A DNA stretch of 7,237 nt from CAZYVA01 sp964650695 (GCA_964650695.1 CAZYVA010000089.1:1-7237); one strand, 5' to 3'. Shown: positions 1 through 5,808, counted from the first letter of the stretch. The notes: generated from the letters alone by a model not told the origin. Translations and numbers: made by a program.

Positions 1-50
1 GCAGAGGACTGAAAATCCTCGTGTCGCTGGTTCGATTCCGGCTCTGGGCA
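1..50 (+). tRNA. tRNA-Phe (GAA), 5' end outside the window
   Basis: This is the 3' two thirds of a tRNA. The anticodon stem pairs 4-8 with 16-20 around the loop CTGAAAA (9-15), giving anticodon GAA for phenylalanine. The T arm pairs 26-30 with 38-42 around TTCGATT. The 3' acceptor strand is 43-49 (TCTGGGC) with discriminator A at 50. No CCA is encoded. The D arm and 5' acceptor strand lie before the window. Phe identity rests on the anticodon only, but the loop and arms are canonical. Confidence 0.93.
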
Positions 51-104
51 TTTGTTTACGGGCTGACCAGCGTAAAGCTGGCAGTTTTTATGAATGTAAA
101 CAAA
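51..104 (+). terminator. Terminator-like hairpin nested in a 9-bp inverted repeat, between two tRNA genes
   Basis: The inner hairpin pairs CTG-CCAGC (63-65 and 67-71, with A66 bulged) with GCTGGCAG (77-84) around the loop GTAAA, and TTTTT (85-89) follows. That is the form of an intrinsic terminator directly after tRNA-Phe. Around it, TTTGTTTAC (51-59) is perfectly complementary to GTAAACAAA (96-104). The structure could end transcription of the tRNA-Phe unit or reduce read-through into tRNA-Lys. Function is inferred from shape only. Confidence 0.6.
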
Positions 105-136
105 ATGATTGCGGATGTTAACTATAAATATTGATT

Positions 137-209
137 GGGCGTGTAGCTCAGGTGGCAGAGCACTTGACTTTTAATCAAGTTGTCCGGGGTTCGAATCCCC
201 GCACGCTCA
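137..209 (+). tRNA. tRNA-Lys (TTT)
   Basis: This is a complete 73-base tRNA. The acceptor strands GGGCGTG (137-143) and CACGCTC (202-208) pair with one G-T wobble, and the discriminator is A209. The anticodon stem CTTGA/TCAAG encloses CTTTTAA, giving anticodon TTT for lysine. The T stem pairs 185-189 with 197-201 around TTCGAAT. The D region contains the usual TAGCTCAGGTGGCAGAGCA. CCA is not encoded, so it must be added after transcription. A TATAAA at 123-128 could be a -10 box, but no convincing -35 box lies at normal spacing. Confidence 0.97.
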
Positions 210-220
210 TGGGAAAAGGG

Positions 221-265
221 AAAACACCTTGAAGCGCTGATTTAGGCAGCGTTTCAAGGTGTTTT
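221..265. terminator. Bidirectional intrinsic terminator between tRNA-Lys and the convergent minus-strand gene
   Basis: The arms 221-239 and 247-265 form a 19-bp stem with one G-T wobble and a 7-base loop (240-246). The outer four pairs are A-T, so a transcript from either direction ends its stem with a U run. The hairpin lies 11 bases after tRNA-Lys and about 33 bases after the stop codon of the opposite-strand gene, which fits shared termination of convergent units. Confidence 0.88.
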
Positions 266-298
266 AGGGTGGTGCCGCTTCCCTGCCATCTTGGATTT

Positions 299-946
299 TT
301 ATGGTTTCCCGTCTTTTGTGCGGTGCTTCCACAGGTATGCGGCGAATAAAAGGCCGCCGGTATACAGGATGCTGACCAGCACAACCGGGTTGTCCCTTAA
401 AAACCAAACTACAAGCACAATCCCTGCCGTGATGACCGCAAGCTGTACCAGGAAAAAAAGCCTGGACTGCCATTTCTCTTTATAAAGCCTTTCTTTATCC
501 GCCCTTTGCTCCATCATTTCCAAATATTCCAGCAAGTCCTCATCCGGCAGCCGCATCAAAATGTAATCTTCCCTGGACAACTCCTCGTACTGTCCAAAGC
601 TGTCATCATGCCCGATCCTGTAGATTTTCTTGCTGTTGGCCTTTGCATCCGCTCCATCATCTACATCCACCGCCGGTTCCGCCTTCTTAGCGTCAGACAT
701 TGGTTCCTTGTCGGCGTGGGCTTCGGAAGCCGCCGGCTGCGCTGCGGATACCGGTTCTTCTTTTGCGTAGGTTCCGGAAGCTGCCGTTTCCTCTCTGGGT
801 GCAGGCTCCCCGTCTACGTGGGTTTCGGAAGCCGCCGTCTGATCTCTGGATGTGGCGTCTTGCCTGACGCAACTCTCCAGATCCGCATCCATTCCAACTG
901 CCTGCTCCCCGGCAGCCTGTTTTTCTTCTGTAAATTCCACTGACAT
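299..946 (-). CDS. Acidic protein with tandem 17-residue repeats and a C-terminal two-helix membrane anchor, function unknown
   Basis: I do not recognise this 215-residue protein. The start is the ATG at 944-946, preceded on the minus strand by GGAGGGG seven bases or so upstream. A more upstream TTG (965-967) has no such support. Residues about 1-105 are low-complexity, acidic and Ala/Glu rich, and contain three adjacent 17-residue repeats (about 36-52, 53-69, 70-86) built on a (Q/E)xAASxTxxxxEP pattern. A conserved-looking segment (about 108-160: YRIGHDDSFGQYEELS, then a charged helix) leads to two hydrophobic segments, about 163-183 and 187-206, separated by RDNP. A short basic tail follows. 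There is no signal peptide. The hairpin arrangement suggests both ends face the cytoplasm, with a disordered, repeat-bearing cytoplasmic arm. It is monocistronic, divergent from the MarR gene and convergent with tRNA-Lys. Confidence 0.82.
   Translation of the reverse strand: MSVEFTEEKQAAGEQAVGMDADLESCVRQDATSRDQTAASETHVDGEPAPREETAASGTYAKEEPVSAAQPAASEAHADKEPMSDAKKAEPAVDVDDGADAKANSKKIYRIGHDDSFGQYEELSREDYILMRLPDEDLLEYLEMMEQRADKERLYKEKWQSRLFFLVQLAVITAGIVLVVWFLRDNPVVLVSILYTGGLLFAAYLWKHRTKDGKP
715..838 (-). repeat. 51-bp in-frame tandem repeat inside the membrane-protein gene
   Basis: Three degenerate copies have a period of exactly 51 bp. On the plus strand the recurring core is CGTGGG(C/T)TTCGGAAGCCGCC, beginning near 715 and 817, with a diverged copy near 766. 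The copies encode the three 17-residue protein repeats. The period is a multiple of three, so copy number can change without breaking the reading frame. Confidence 0.8.
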
Positions 947-1002
947 ATACACCCCTCCGTTTTTCAATTGTTCCTGTCAAACCTTAGATCCTTCGGGACA
1001 GG

Positions 1003-1030
1003 CTCATAGCCCTTTTGTGCTTTCTGTTAA
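1003..1030 (-). promoter_or_regulatory. Possible promoter of the minus-strand membrane-protein gene
   Basis: Read on the minus strand, TTAACA (1025-1030, one mismatch from TTGACA) is followed after 16 bases by TATGAG (1003-1008, four of six matches to TATAAT). It lies about 60 bases before the start codon. The evidence is consensus matching only. Confidence 0.35.
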
Positions 1031-1140
1031 AAAGGATAACATCTTTGGCCGCCATAAACAAGACGGAAAAGTGAATTCCCACCCTGGAAGGCCGTTTTGG
1101 AAAGCATTTCCGCGCCGCTGTAAAATTCTTCTGCAGGTTG

Positions 1141-1203
1141 ATACAAACCACCGCAAAGATTTTCGCAGGGCTTATACAAACCACCGCAAAGATTTCCGCG
1201 GGG
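1141..1203 (+). repeat. 33-bp direct repeat upstream of the MarR promoter
   Basis: Positions 1141-1170 and 1174-1203 match at 28 of 30 bases and have a 33-bp period. Both begin ATACAAACCACCGCAAAGAT. A clearly more diverged copy seems to precede them (about 1108-1137). The last copy ends just before the TTGACA at 1205. The repeat lead-in GGTTGATAC (1137-1145) resembles the promoter sequence GGTTGACATAC (1203-1213), so the -35 box may itself derive from a repeat unit. Possible roles are a regulator-binding array or a chance local duplication. Confidence 0.8.
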
Positions 1204-1204
1204 G

Positions 1205-1233
1205 TTGACATACAGGAAAATCTATGTTACGGT
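1205..1233 (+). promoter_or_regulatory. Probable promoter of the MarR-family gene
   Basis: TTGACA at 1205-1210 is a perfect -35 box. The -10 element is poor: TACGGT (1228-1233) at 17-bp spacing matches only three positions of TATAAT. Transcription would begin near 1240, inside the palindrome described next. A weak -10 could mean dependence on an activator, perhaps at the adjacent repeats. Confidence 0.4.
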
Positions 1234-1239
1234 ATCTGA

Positions 1240-1254
1240 GTTCACAAAGTGAAC
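1240..1254. promoter_or_regulatory. Perfect 6-3-6 palindrome, candidate MarR operator
   Basis: GTTCAC-AAA-GTGAAC is a perfect inverted repeat with a 3-base centre. It sits at the predicted transcription start of the MarR-family gene and about 115 bases before its start codon. MarR-type dimers commonly bind such palindromes and repress their own promoters, so autorepression is the natural guess. The assignment is by position and symmetry. Confidence 0.5.
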
Positions 1255-1367
1255 CAATAGAGGTGCAGAAACATACGATGAGCCTTGTATGTACGTATTT
1301 TGTGTGAAGCAGATACAAAAGGCCAGTCCATGCGCAGGCTTGTCCGAACGTTACGGAGGTTGGGCAA

Positions 1368-1847
1368 TTGGCGAATGTAGAATTGCAGGAACAGGTGCTG
1401 TCTGCATGGATATACCTGAACGGAATATTGAAAAACAGCCGCCTGACAAGCAAAATGACCTATAACGAGGCCGTTATCATGAAACTGGCTTTCGAGCAAT
1501 ACAGGCGGGATGGCGTAGGTCTTATACCGGTGCAGCGGATCATAAAGGAAACGCATATGCTGAAAAGCCTTGTGAACCGCACAGTCAATAAGCTATGTGA
1601 GCGTGGGTACCTGCGCAGGAGAAGAAATCCGGATGACGGCAGGAATCTTTTGGTCGCCCCTGTCAGGGAGCGGCTGCCGGATTTTCTTGCGGTTCATGAG
1701 CAATCCTTGCAGATGGTCCAGCATGTGATTGATATTATCGGGGAGGAAGATGCCGCCCACTTTGTCCGTACCTGCGGAAAACTTTCGCAGTCGGAGTTGT
1801 ATCCGCCTGCAAAAGGCTCTTCCGGTATCCGTACTGGGAGCAGATGA
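1368..1847 (+). CDS. MarR-family winged-helix transcriptional regulator
   Basis: The 159-residue product has the size and layout of MarR dimeric repressors: an N-terminal helix for dimerisation, a winged helix-turn-helix at about 32-100, and a C-terminal dimerisation helix (about 105-140). The recognition-helix region is MLKSLVNRTVNKLCERGYL and the wing is RRRRNPDDGRNLLVAPV, with the family's Asp/Arg wing pattern. Translation starts at TTG 1368: GGAGG (1355-1359) lies 8 bases upstream, and the first in-frame ATG would remove the first helix. MarR proteins bind palindromic DNA and release it when a small ligand, often aromatic or acyl, is bound. The gene is 83 bp before degV, so it may be cotranscribed with or control the degV-dehydratase run. 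Specific ligand and targets are not visible. Confidence 0.88.
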   Translation: MANVELQEQVLSAWIYLNGILKNSRLTSKMTYNEAVIMKLAFEQYRRDGVGLIPVQRIIKETHMLKSLVNRTVNKLCERGYLRRRRNPDDGRNLLVAPVRERLPDFLAVHEQSLQMVQHVIDIIGEEDAAHFVRTCGKLSQSELYPPAKGSSGIRTGSR

Positions 1848-1913
1848 ACAGGAAAATGGCTGCATTCTCATGTTTGGACATTTGACCCTGGTATCATCAT
1901 AATATAAAAGAAC

Positions 1914-1933
1914 AAAGGAGCAATTGGTTGATG
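1914..1933 (+). promoter_or_regulatory. Ribosome binding site and choice of degV start
   Basis: AAAGGAG (1914-1920) serves either TTG 1928 (7-base spacing) or ATG 1931 (10-base spacing). ATG 1931 is chosen because it gives the standard DegV N-terminus MNIRIITDSASDIT. The region just upstream is AT rich (CATAAT at 1898-1903, TATAAA at 1903-1908), but no -35 box is well spaced, so a separate promoter here is uncertain. Confidence 0.6.
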
Positions 1934-2785
1934 AATATTCGTATCATTACAGATTCAGCGTCTGACATTACAAATCCTGGAAGGGGAGACGTTACGATTT
2001 TACACATGGCTGTGACCTTTGGGGAAAAGCAGTTTCTTGACGGCGTAGATCTTTCCCACAGGGACTTTTACGAGTTGTTGATTGAGGAGGATACGCTTCC
2101 GGTCACAAGCCAGATCACACCGGTTCAATTTGAGGATGCTTTCCGGGAGGCGGCCGAGGCGGGTGAAGACGTGGTTGCTGTCACCATTTCCTCCAAATTG
2201 TCGGGGACATACGAGAGCGCTTGCGTGGCCGCAAAGGAATTTCCGGGAAGGGTGTGGGTCGTGGACAGCGAAAATGCGGCGTTAGGCGAAGCGATTTTGG
2301 TGGAGCGCGCCCTGCGCCTTTTGGATGAGGGCATGGAAGCCAAGGAGATTGCCCTACGCCTTGAAAGGGAAAAAAAAGACATCCGGCTGATCGCGCTCCT
2401 GGATACGCTGGAATACCTAAAGCGCGGCGGACGTCTCTCGGCGCAGGCTGCGTTTGTAGGCGGGCTTTTGTCCATCAAGCCAGTGATTGCCATCCGTGAC
2501 GGGGAAGTCGCTGTGCTGGGAAAGGCCAGGGGTTCCCGCAATGGAAACAACTTGCTTGTAAAAGAAATCCAGAAGACAAACGGCATTGATTTCCAGAGGC
2601 CCTTTTTACTTGCGTACTCTGGCCTGGACGATCATCTGCTGCAAAAATATATCGCTGACAGCCGTAAAATCTGGGAGCATCATGCGGATGGGCTGCCCAT
2701 CACGACGATCGGCGGGACCATCGGGACGCATATTGGTCCCGGCGCCATTGGCGTGGCGTTTTTCCAGCAGGAGGCGGCGAAGTGA
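1931..2785 (+). CDS. DegV family protein (fatty-acid-binding, FakB-like)
   Basis: This 284-residue protein has the full DegV length and motifs: N-terminal IITDSASDIT (5-14), TSQITP (59-64) at the lipid-carboxylate site, SSKLSGTYESA (87-97), VVDSENAALG (110-119), the LDTLEYLKRGGRLS hallmark (157-170), and the C-terminal GTHIGPGAIGVAFF (265-278). DegV proteins are soluble and hold one fatty acid. Some (FakB) present it to the kinase FakA to make acyl-phosphate for phospholipid synthesis. No FakA gene is in the window. The stop codon overlaps the GTG of the next gene by four bases, so translation of the two is probably coupled. That is unusual company for a fatty-acid carrier and suggests a shared acyl substrate or simple cotranscription. 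Which fatty acid it binds cannot be read from sequence. Confidence 0.95.
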   Translation: MNIRIITDSASDITNPGRGDVTILHMAVTFGEKQFLDGVDLSHRDFYELLIEEDTLPVTSQITPVQFEDAFREAAEAGEDVVAVTISSKLSGTYESACVAAKEFPGRVWVVDSENAALGEAILVERALRLLDEGMEAKEIALRLEREKKDIRLIALLDTLEYLKRGGRLSAQAAFVGGLLSIKPVIAIRDGEVAVLGKARGSRNGNNLLVKEIQKTNGIDFQRPFLLAYSGLDDHLLQKYIADSRKIWEHHADGLPITTIGGTIGTHIGPGAIGVAFFQQEAAK

Positions 2786-4062
2786 AAAAGCATGTTGAAT
2801 GGATCGGGAATATTGTTGAGAAAGAAGCGCAGGCAAAGCCGGAGTGTGCCCGCAGGATCCTGACGAGCGCTTATTCTTTTGTACGCGTTTCGGGGAAACA
2901 TAGTAAAAAAGGAACCCTAAACGGCGCTTATAGTTATATGAACGGCGCTGTAGCTGGGACGATTGCAGACTCTTTCAAACGCCCGGAGGAATCCGTCATG
3001 GTAAATATCTTCATGCCATGCGAGCTGTTATTCTGCCTGGGGCTTACACCCATGTTCCCAGAGGGGATTTCCGTCTATCTGGCATGTACCGGATGCCAGA
3101 AGGTTTTTGCGGAATCGGCAGAATGTGCGGACGTGCCGGAGACGTTCTGCTCTTACCATAAAACAATGCTTGGGACGGCGGTGACTGGCATCATGCCGAA
3201 GCCGCTCCTGATAGCAAACACGACGCTCGCCTGCGATGCCAACCAGCTTTCTTTCCGGCGACTGGCTGATCATTACCGTGTGCCGCACACTGTTATTGAC
3301 GTCCCGCATGCTACGGATGAGGACGCGGTCCGGTACGTGGCAGAGCAGCTCCGGCTTCTGGCTGGACAACTGGAGGACTTAAGCGGCCGTAAGCTGGACG
3401 GGCAGCTTTTGCGGGCAACGGTGGCACGTTCGAAAAGGACCCTGGAAGCCTATCAGAGGTTTCTTTCCTACAGAGGTGGGAAAACCTTGCCGACCACGAT
3501 GACTGGGGAAATGTGTTCCGTGATCGCAAACCACGTCATGCTTGGCAGCAGGCAGGGGGAAGCGTACATGGAGCGGTTGCTTCAGATCGCCAAAAACGGG
3601 AAGGAAAGGGATACGCGCAGAAAACGGATTTTCTGGATGCATACCTTGCCAAACTGGCAGGATTCCATGAAAAACATCCTGGATGACTATCGCCACTGTG
3701 AGCTGGTGGGGACGGACATTGCTGCAGATACCCTGACCGAGACAGACCCGGACAAACCATATGAGAGTATGGCAAGAAGAGTAGTGCAAAGCATTTGCAA
3801 CGGTTCGGCACAGCGCCGGATCGATGCGGCTATCCGCTATGCCAAAGAAGCAAGGGCGGATGGCGTGGTTATTTTCTGCCATTGGGGATGCAAGCAGACA
3901 CTGGGGCTGTCCCAGATGGCAAAGCAGGCGTTTGAGGCTGAAGGTCTCCCGGCTCTTGTCCTGGACGGGGACGGCTGCGACGGCCGTAATGTTGCGGACG
4001 GGCAGATGGTTACCCGCGTCCATGCTTTCCTGGAGCAATTAGAAGGAGGGATGCCGTCATGA
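2782..4062 (+). CDS. 2-hydroxyacyl-CoA dehydratase family subunit (HgdB/BcrC/YjiM-like)
   Basis: This 426-residue protein belongs to the component-D family of 2-hydroxyacyl-CoA dehydratases, benzoyl-CoA reductases and double-cubane-cluster proteins. Family landmarks are MPCELLFCLGLTPMFPE (78-94), CSYHKTMLG (123-131), ANTTLACDANQ (145-155), FCHWGCKQ (365-372) and the late LDGDGCDGRN (394-403). Cys123, Cys151 and Cys366 or Cys370 match the expected three ligands of an Fe-S cluster. The protein is Cys-rich (14), with extra pairs at 80/85 and 102/105. Translation starts at GTG 2782, with AGGAGG (2769-2774) seven bases upstream. It overlaps degV by four bases, and its end overlaps the next gene by four. 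Its partner and activator are both encoded by that next gene. The likely reaction is ATP-dependent low-potential electron transfer to an acyl-CoA or small molecule, probably in the cytoplasm under anoxia. The substrate is unknown. Confidence 0.93.
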   Translation: MKKHVEWIGNIVEKEAQAKPECARRILTSAYSFVRVSGKHSKKGTLNGAYSYMNGAVAGTIADSFKRPEESVMVNIFMPCELLFCLGLTPMFPEGISVYLACTGCQKVFAESAECADVPETFCSYHKTMLGTAVTGIMPKPLLIANTTLACDANQLSFRRLADHYRVPHTVIDVPHATDEDAVRYVAEQLRLLAGQLEDLSGRKLDGQLLRATVARSKRTLEAYQRFLSYRGGKTLPTTMTGEMCSVIANHVMLGSRQGEAYMERLLQIAKNGKERDTRRKRIFWMHTLPNWQDSMKNILDDYRHCELVGTDIAADTLTETDPDKPYESMARRVVQSICNGSAQRRIDAAIRYAKEARADGVVIFCHWGCKQTLGLSQMAKQAFEAEGLPALVLDGDGCDGRNVADGQMVTRVHAFLEQLEGGMPS

Positions 4063-5738
4063 TCGGATATAGCTGCCGCTATGCCCCCATTGAACTGCTT
4101 CTGGCATTGGGGGCGGAACCGTCCCTGATCGACGGGGAGGAACCGGATTTTGAGTTGGCTGAGAGCCTTACCCACGCAAATCTCTGCTGCCACGCGAAAG
4201 CGTTGATCCAGCAAGGAGCCGGGCAGGACGAGATGATTTTGATGGATTGCTGTGATTCCCTCCGGCGCTCTTATGATGTGCTGAGCCAAAGGGAACACCA
4301 CTTTTTGTTCCTTATGGATTTACCCCATGAGGGCGGAGGGTGCGCCAAAACGCGGTTTAAAAAAGAATTACTCACATTGGCTTCAAAATATGGGAAGATC
4401 CGCCAGCGTCCTTTTTCCAAAAGCATTTTCCTGGACGCGTGCCGCAAGGCGTCGCTGCATTTGCCGTGCGCACCTTTCCTGGCCGTGCTTGGCGCGCGGG
4501 TCAGCCCGCCCTTGCTGGATCTGATCCGGGAAGCGCTTCCGTATCCAGTCATCAATCTTACCTGCAGCGGAAACAGGGATTTGGGCGGCCTCCCCGACCA
4601 TGCGGAGGATATGGGTTTTGAAGATCTGATGGACTGGTACGCCGGGGCGCTGCTTGGCATGGTTCCTTGTATGCGGATGGAAAATGTGTCCGAGCGCCGG
4701 GCCTTGACAAACCATCCCTATTTAAAAGGCATTATTTACAACACGGTGAAATTCTGTGATTTCTATGGCTTTGACTACGCCGCGCTGAAAACAGAGACAG
4801 AACTCCCGGTTCTGAAAATCGAATCGGATTATATGCCGCAGCCTTCCGGGCAGCTTTCCACGAGGCTGCAGGCATTTGCGGAAAGCCTGGTTCCCGCTGG
4901 CAGGAAAGGAAGGGGAAAGATGGGAAAAACAACCAGCAGCCCTGACGCGCTTTATGCAGGGATAGACAGTGGCTCTACCACTACAAACATGGCTGTGATC
5001 AACGCAAAAAAAGAACTTTTGGCCTGGGCCATCGTGCGGACCGGGGCGAGGGCCCAGAATGGGGCTAAAGCGGCCCTTGATGAAATCTGCCGGAAACTGG
5101 GGGCGGACGCAAATGCGTTTTCCGCGATCATGGCAACCGGTTACGGGCGGAATAACATCCCTTTCGCAACGGACACCAAGACAGAGATCACATGCCATGC
5201 AAGAGGGGCGTTCTTTTTGAATCCCCATGTACGCACGATCATAGATATCGGAGGGCAGGACAGCAAGGTCATCTGCCTTGACAGTTCGGGAAATGTGGCC
5301 AATTTTATCATGAATGACAAGTGCGCGGCCGGGACAGGGCGCTTCCTTGAAATGATGGCCCGTACACTGGAGCTTGACATGGACAGCATGAGCCGCAAAG
5401 GGCTGACCTGGAAGAAGGATTTGACGATTTCCAGCATGTGTACCGTGTTTGCCGAATCCGAAGTGATCTCCCTTATCGCGGACAACCACAGCGAGGAGGA
5501 TATTATCCACGGCCTGAATAAATCCATAGCGGCAAAGACGGCTTCCATGGTAAGCCGTGCAAAAGGGAGCGTCCCTTATATGATGACCGGCGGCGTCGCC
5601 CGTAACCTTGGCGTGGTCCATGCGCTGGAGGAGCGTTTGGGGGAACCGCTTTTCATCTCGGAAAATCCCGATTTGTGCGGGGCGCTGGGGGCGGCTCTGT
5701 TTGCGGCGGAATCGGCAGGCTTGCAGGATCGGCAGTGA
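4059..5738 (+). CDS. Fusion: compact 2-hydroxyacyl-CoA dehydratase-like subunit joined to BadF/HgdC-type ATPase activator
   Basis: The 559-residue protein has two parts. Residues about 1-278 are a shortened second dehydratase subunit: GYSCRYAPIELLLALGAEP (3-21), NLCCHAKA (41-48), DCCDSLRRSYDVL (63-75), VKFCDFYGFDY (230-240) and ESDYMPQPSGQLSTRLQAF (255-273). Cys43/44, Cys64/65 and Cys233 supply the family's cysteine triplet. A basic, Gly/Lys-rich linker (281-295) leads to a full activator. It has the phosphate-binding DSGSTTT (303-309), TGYGR (360-364), IDIGGQDSK (395-403), NDKCAAGTGRF (419-429, Cys422), MCTVFAESEV (460-469, Cys461) and MTGGVARNLG (509-518). Cys422 and Cys461 are expected to hold a [4Fe-4S] cluster shared across an activator dimer. 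ATP hydrolysis there drives electrons into component D. ATG 4059 follows GGAGGG (4045-4050) and overlaps the previous stop (ATGA). Activators are usually separate proteins of about 260 residues. Confidence 0.92.
   Translation: MIGYSCRYAPIELLLALGAEPSLIDGEEPDFELAESLTHANLCCHAKALIQQGAGQDEMILMDCCDSLRRSYDVLSQREHHFLFLMDLPHEGGGCAKTRFKKELLTLASKYGKIRQRPFSKSIFLDACRKASLHLPCAPFLAVLGARVSPPLLDLIREALPYPVINLTCSGNRDLGGLPDHAEDMGFEDLMDWYAGALLGMVPCMRMENVSERRALTNHPYLKGIIYNTVKFCDFYGFDYAALKTETELPVLKIESDYMPQPSGQLSTRLQAFAESLVPAGRKGRGKMGKTTSSPDALYAGIDSGSTTTNMAVINAKKELLAWAIVRTGARAQNGAKAALDEICRKLGADANAFSAIMATGYGRNNIPFATDTKTEITCHARGAFFLNPHVRTIIDIGGQDSKVICLDSSGNVANFIMNDKCAAGTGRFLEMMARTLELDMDSMSRKGLTWKKDLTISSMCTVFAESEVISLIADNHSEEDIIHGLNKSIAAKTASMVSRAKGSVPYMMTGGVARNLGVVHALEERLGEPLFISENPDLCGALGAALFAAESAGLQDRQ
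4907..4922 (+). promoter_or_regulatory. Possible internal ribosome binding site and in-frame start for a free activator
   Basis: The purine run AGGAAGGGGAAAG (4907-4919) directly precedes ATG 4920-4922, which is codon 288 of the fusion and lies in the linker just before the activator domain. Starting here would give a 272-residue protein, the normal size of a stand-alone HgdC-type activator. AGGA is 9 bases and AAGGGG is 4 bases from the ATG. The purine run also encodes the basic linker, so it could be coincidental. Confidence 0.4.
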
Positions 5739-5752
5739 GTTGTTACTGATCA

Positions 5753-5780
5753 TTGACACCGCTGCATAAGGATATAGGAT
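5753..5780 (+). promoter_or_regulatory. Possible rsmI promoter
   Basis: TTGACA (5753-5758) is a perfect -35 box. TAGGAT (5775-5780) follows after 16 bases and matches four of six positions of TATAAT. It sits about 30 bases before the rsmI start. No clear terminator lies between the fusion gene and rsmI, so read-through may also supply this gene. Confidence 0.4.
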
Positions 5781-5808
5781 GGACATGTTCTATCCAGGAG
5801 GAATTGCA

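Larger units (their letters stand above)
947..1367. other. Divergent intergenic region, about 420 bp
   Basis: This stretch separates the minus-strand membrane protein from the plus-strand MarR gene and carries signals for both. From left to right it holds the ribosome site of the minus gene and an inverted repeat CCTGTC (973-978)/GACAGG (997-1002) in that gene's leader. Next come a possible minus-strand promoter (1003-1030), a 33-bp direct repeat (1141-1203), a TTGACA box (1205-1210) and a perfect palindrome (1240-1254). The MarR leader has further short inverted repeats: ACATAC 1271-1276 with GTATGT 1287-1292, and TTGTAT 1285-1290 with ATACAA 1313-1318. I see no credible coding sequence; the open frames here lack ribosome sites. 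Confidence 0.6.

Noticed and set aside
506..943. Long plus-strand open frame opposite the membrane-protein gene
   Set aside because: It is the antisense shadow of the minus-strand gene, which has a good ribosome site, coherent membrane segments and a terminator. The plus-strand product resembles no protein type.
1141..1203. CRISPR array
   Set aside because: There are only two near-identical units of about 30 bases separated by 3 bases. There are no spacers and no cas genes.
984..1211. Minus-strand open frame with an 11-residue repeat (PAEIFAVVCIS-like)
   Set aside because: The repetition follows only from the 33-bp DNA repeat being a multiple of three. There is no ribosome site before the ATG, and the frame overlaps both promoter regions.
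5733..5748. Terminator after the fusion gene (CAGTGA/TTACTG hairpin)
   Set aside because: The stem has six pairs including a wobble, overlaps the stop codon and has no following T run.
4722..5786. Long minus-strand open frame (354 codons) opposite the activator domain
   Set aside because: The opposite strand encodes an intact activator with all motifs. The antisense product has no recognisable motifs and arises from the GC-rich codon pattern.
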